From positions 1-6,949 of the forward strand of contig JAPLFT010000173.1 of the NCBI GenBank assembly GCA_026390535.1: a stretch of DNA of 6,949 nucleotides, given 5' to 3'. Within the stretch, counting starts at the first letter, position 1, and every line of letters starts with the position of its first letter. This document shows positions 6,543 to 6,949 of the stretch, piece after piece. The position numbers and the translations under genes were made by a program. This DNA comes from Pseudomonadota bacterium (GTDB lineage Bacteria > Bdellovibrionota > JAFGOL01). Under the pieces are notes generated by a model. It was not told the DNA's origin, searched no databases, and saw only the letters and a list, made by a program, of their open reading frames with translations.

Positions 6543-6949
6543 CAGTTTAATGTTTCCACCGTTAATTTTTCAAGCTTATCTATTATTCTTTTAAATAGCG
6601 TATCCGGAGGCATATTTGATATAAAAGAAGCTGCAAATTTATGTCCTCCTCCACCATACTCTTCCGCCAGATCGTATATAGGATAATTTCCCTTTGACCT
6701 TATACTCACCTTTATCTTGTCTTTACTGTCCTGTCTTAACAATACGGCTATTTCCACGCCCTTGATAGTAAGCAGATTATTTATAAATCCCTTTGTTTCG
6801 TTTGGAGAAATATTATTCTGAACCATAGCTTCAAGCGGAATATACGTATATGCTATTTTTCCACTCTCTGATAGTTTTGTGTTTTCCAGAGTAAGACCCA
6901 GCATATGAATCTGTTTCAGATTATTGCTTCCAAAGACCTCAAGCTGTAT
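6542..6949 (-). CDS. DHH/DHHA1 family phosphoesterase (NrnA-like oligoribonuclease / pAp phosphatase), C-terminal part
   Basis: The frame is open to the window edge, and the 15 codons before the ATG at 6904 have no stop and read like the same family (IQLEVFGSNNLKQIH). The gene therefore starts outside the window. The visible 136 residues are the C-terminal DHHA1 substrate-binding domain. They show SGKIAYTYIPLEAM (about 29-42), the segment IKGVEIAVLLRQD (about 63-74), SIRSKG (82-87) and the glycine motif GGGGHKFAAS (99-108), where the family usually has AAG. NrnA-type enzymes degrade short RNAs of 2-5 nucleotides and dephosphorylate 3'-phosphoadenosine-5'-phosphate using metals bound by the N-terminal DHH domain, which is not visible here. 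RecJ is a less likely alternative, because the gene ends right after DHHA1. The stop overlaps the hflX start. The exact substrate is inferred from family resemblance only. Confidence 0.87.
   Translation of the reverse strand: MQLEVFGSNNLKQIHMLGLTLENTKLSESGKIAYTYIPLEAMVQNNISPNETKGFINNLLTIKGVEIAVLLRQDSKDKIKVSIRSKGNYPIYDLAEEYGGGGHKFAASFISNMPPDTLFKRIIDKLEKLTVETLN

Noticed and set aside
6902..6904. ATG at 6904 (minus) as the start of a 120-residue protein
   Set aside because: The frame stays open to the window end with family-like residues, and a free DHHA1 domain alone would lack the catalytic DHH part. It is the C-terminus of a longer gene.

Overview
The window is AT-rich bacterial chromosome carrying seven protein-coding genes in two convergent groups. 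It holds no RNA genes, CRISPR array, insertion sequence or phage genes that I can see. The organism cannot be named from this stretch. A Sec-type signal peptide, a bifunctional aspartokinase-homoserine dehydrogenase (typical of Gammaproteobacteria and Bacteroidetes, among others) and a receiver with a hybrid-kinase-like linker suggest an AT-rich, Gram-negative-type bacterium. That is inference.

Plus strand, left part (1-2202). The window opens inside cinA. The apparent GTG start at 32 is internal, because the reading frame runs back to the window edge with clear CinA sequence. After a gap of about 180 bases with a possible weak terminator and a candidate promoter comes an unrecognised 274-residue exported protein (937-1761). 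The same reading frame continues directly past its TAA stop into a receiver (response-regulator) domain ending at 2202. The first strand and acidic pair of that receiver lie upstream of its first ATG, so the gene has no ordinary start codon. This junction is the most unusual part of the window.

Minus strand, right part (2215-6949). Read in the direction of transcription the order is nrnA-like DHH/DHHA1 phosphoesterase (5' end outside the window), hflX, hypoxanthine phosphoribosyltransferase, and thrA. nrnA-like and hflX overlap by one base (TGATG). hflX and hpt are 43 bases apart, and hpt and thrA are 4 bases apart, so this looks like one housekeeping operon. It joins small-RNA or nucleotide turnover, ribosome rescue, purine salvage and the aspartate-family amino acid pathway. 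It meets the plus-strand group tail to tail, with 12 bases between stop codons and no visible terminator.

Most of the window is conventional. I do not see a convincing new multi-gene system. The points worth checking are the TAA/start-less receiver junction, the 21-base tandem duplication that makes an Asn-rich insert in CinA, the unrecognised exported protein, and an altered acidic pair in the phosphoribosyltransferase signature.
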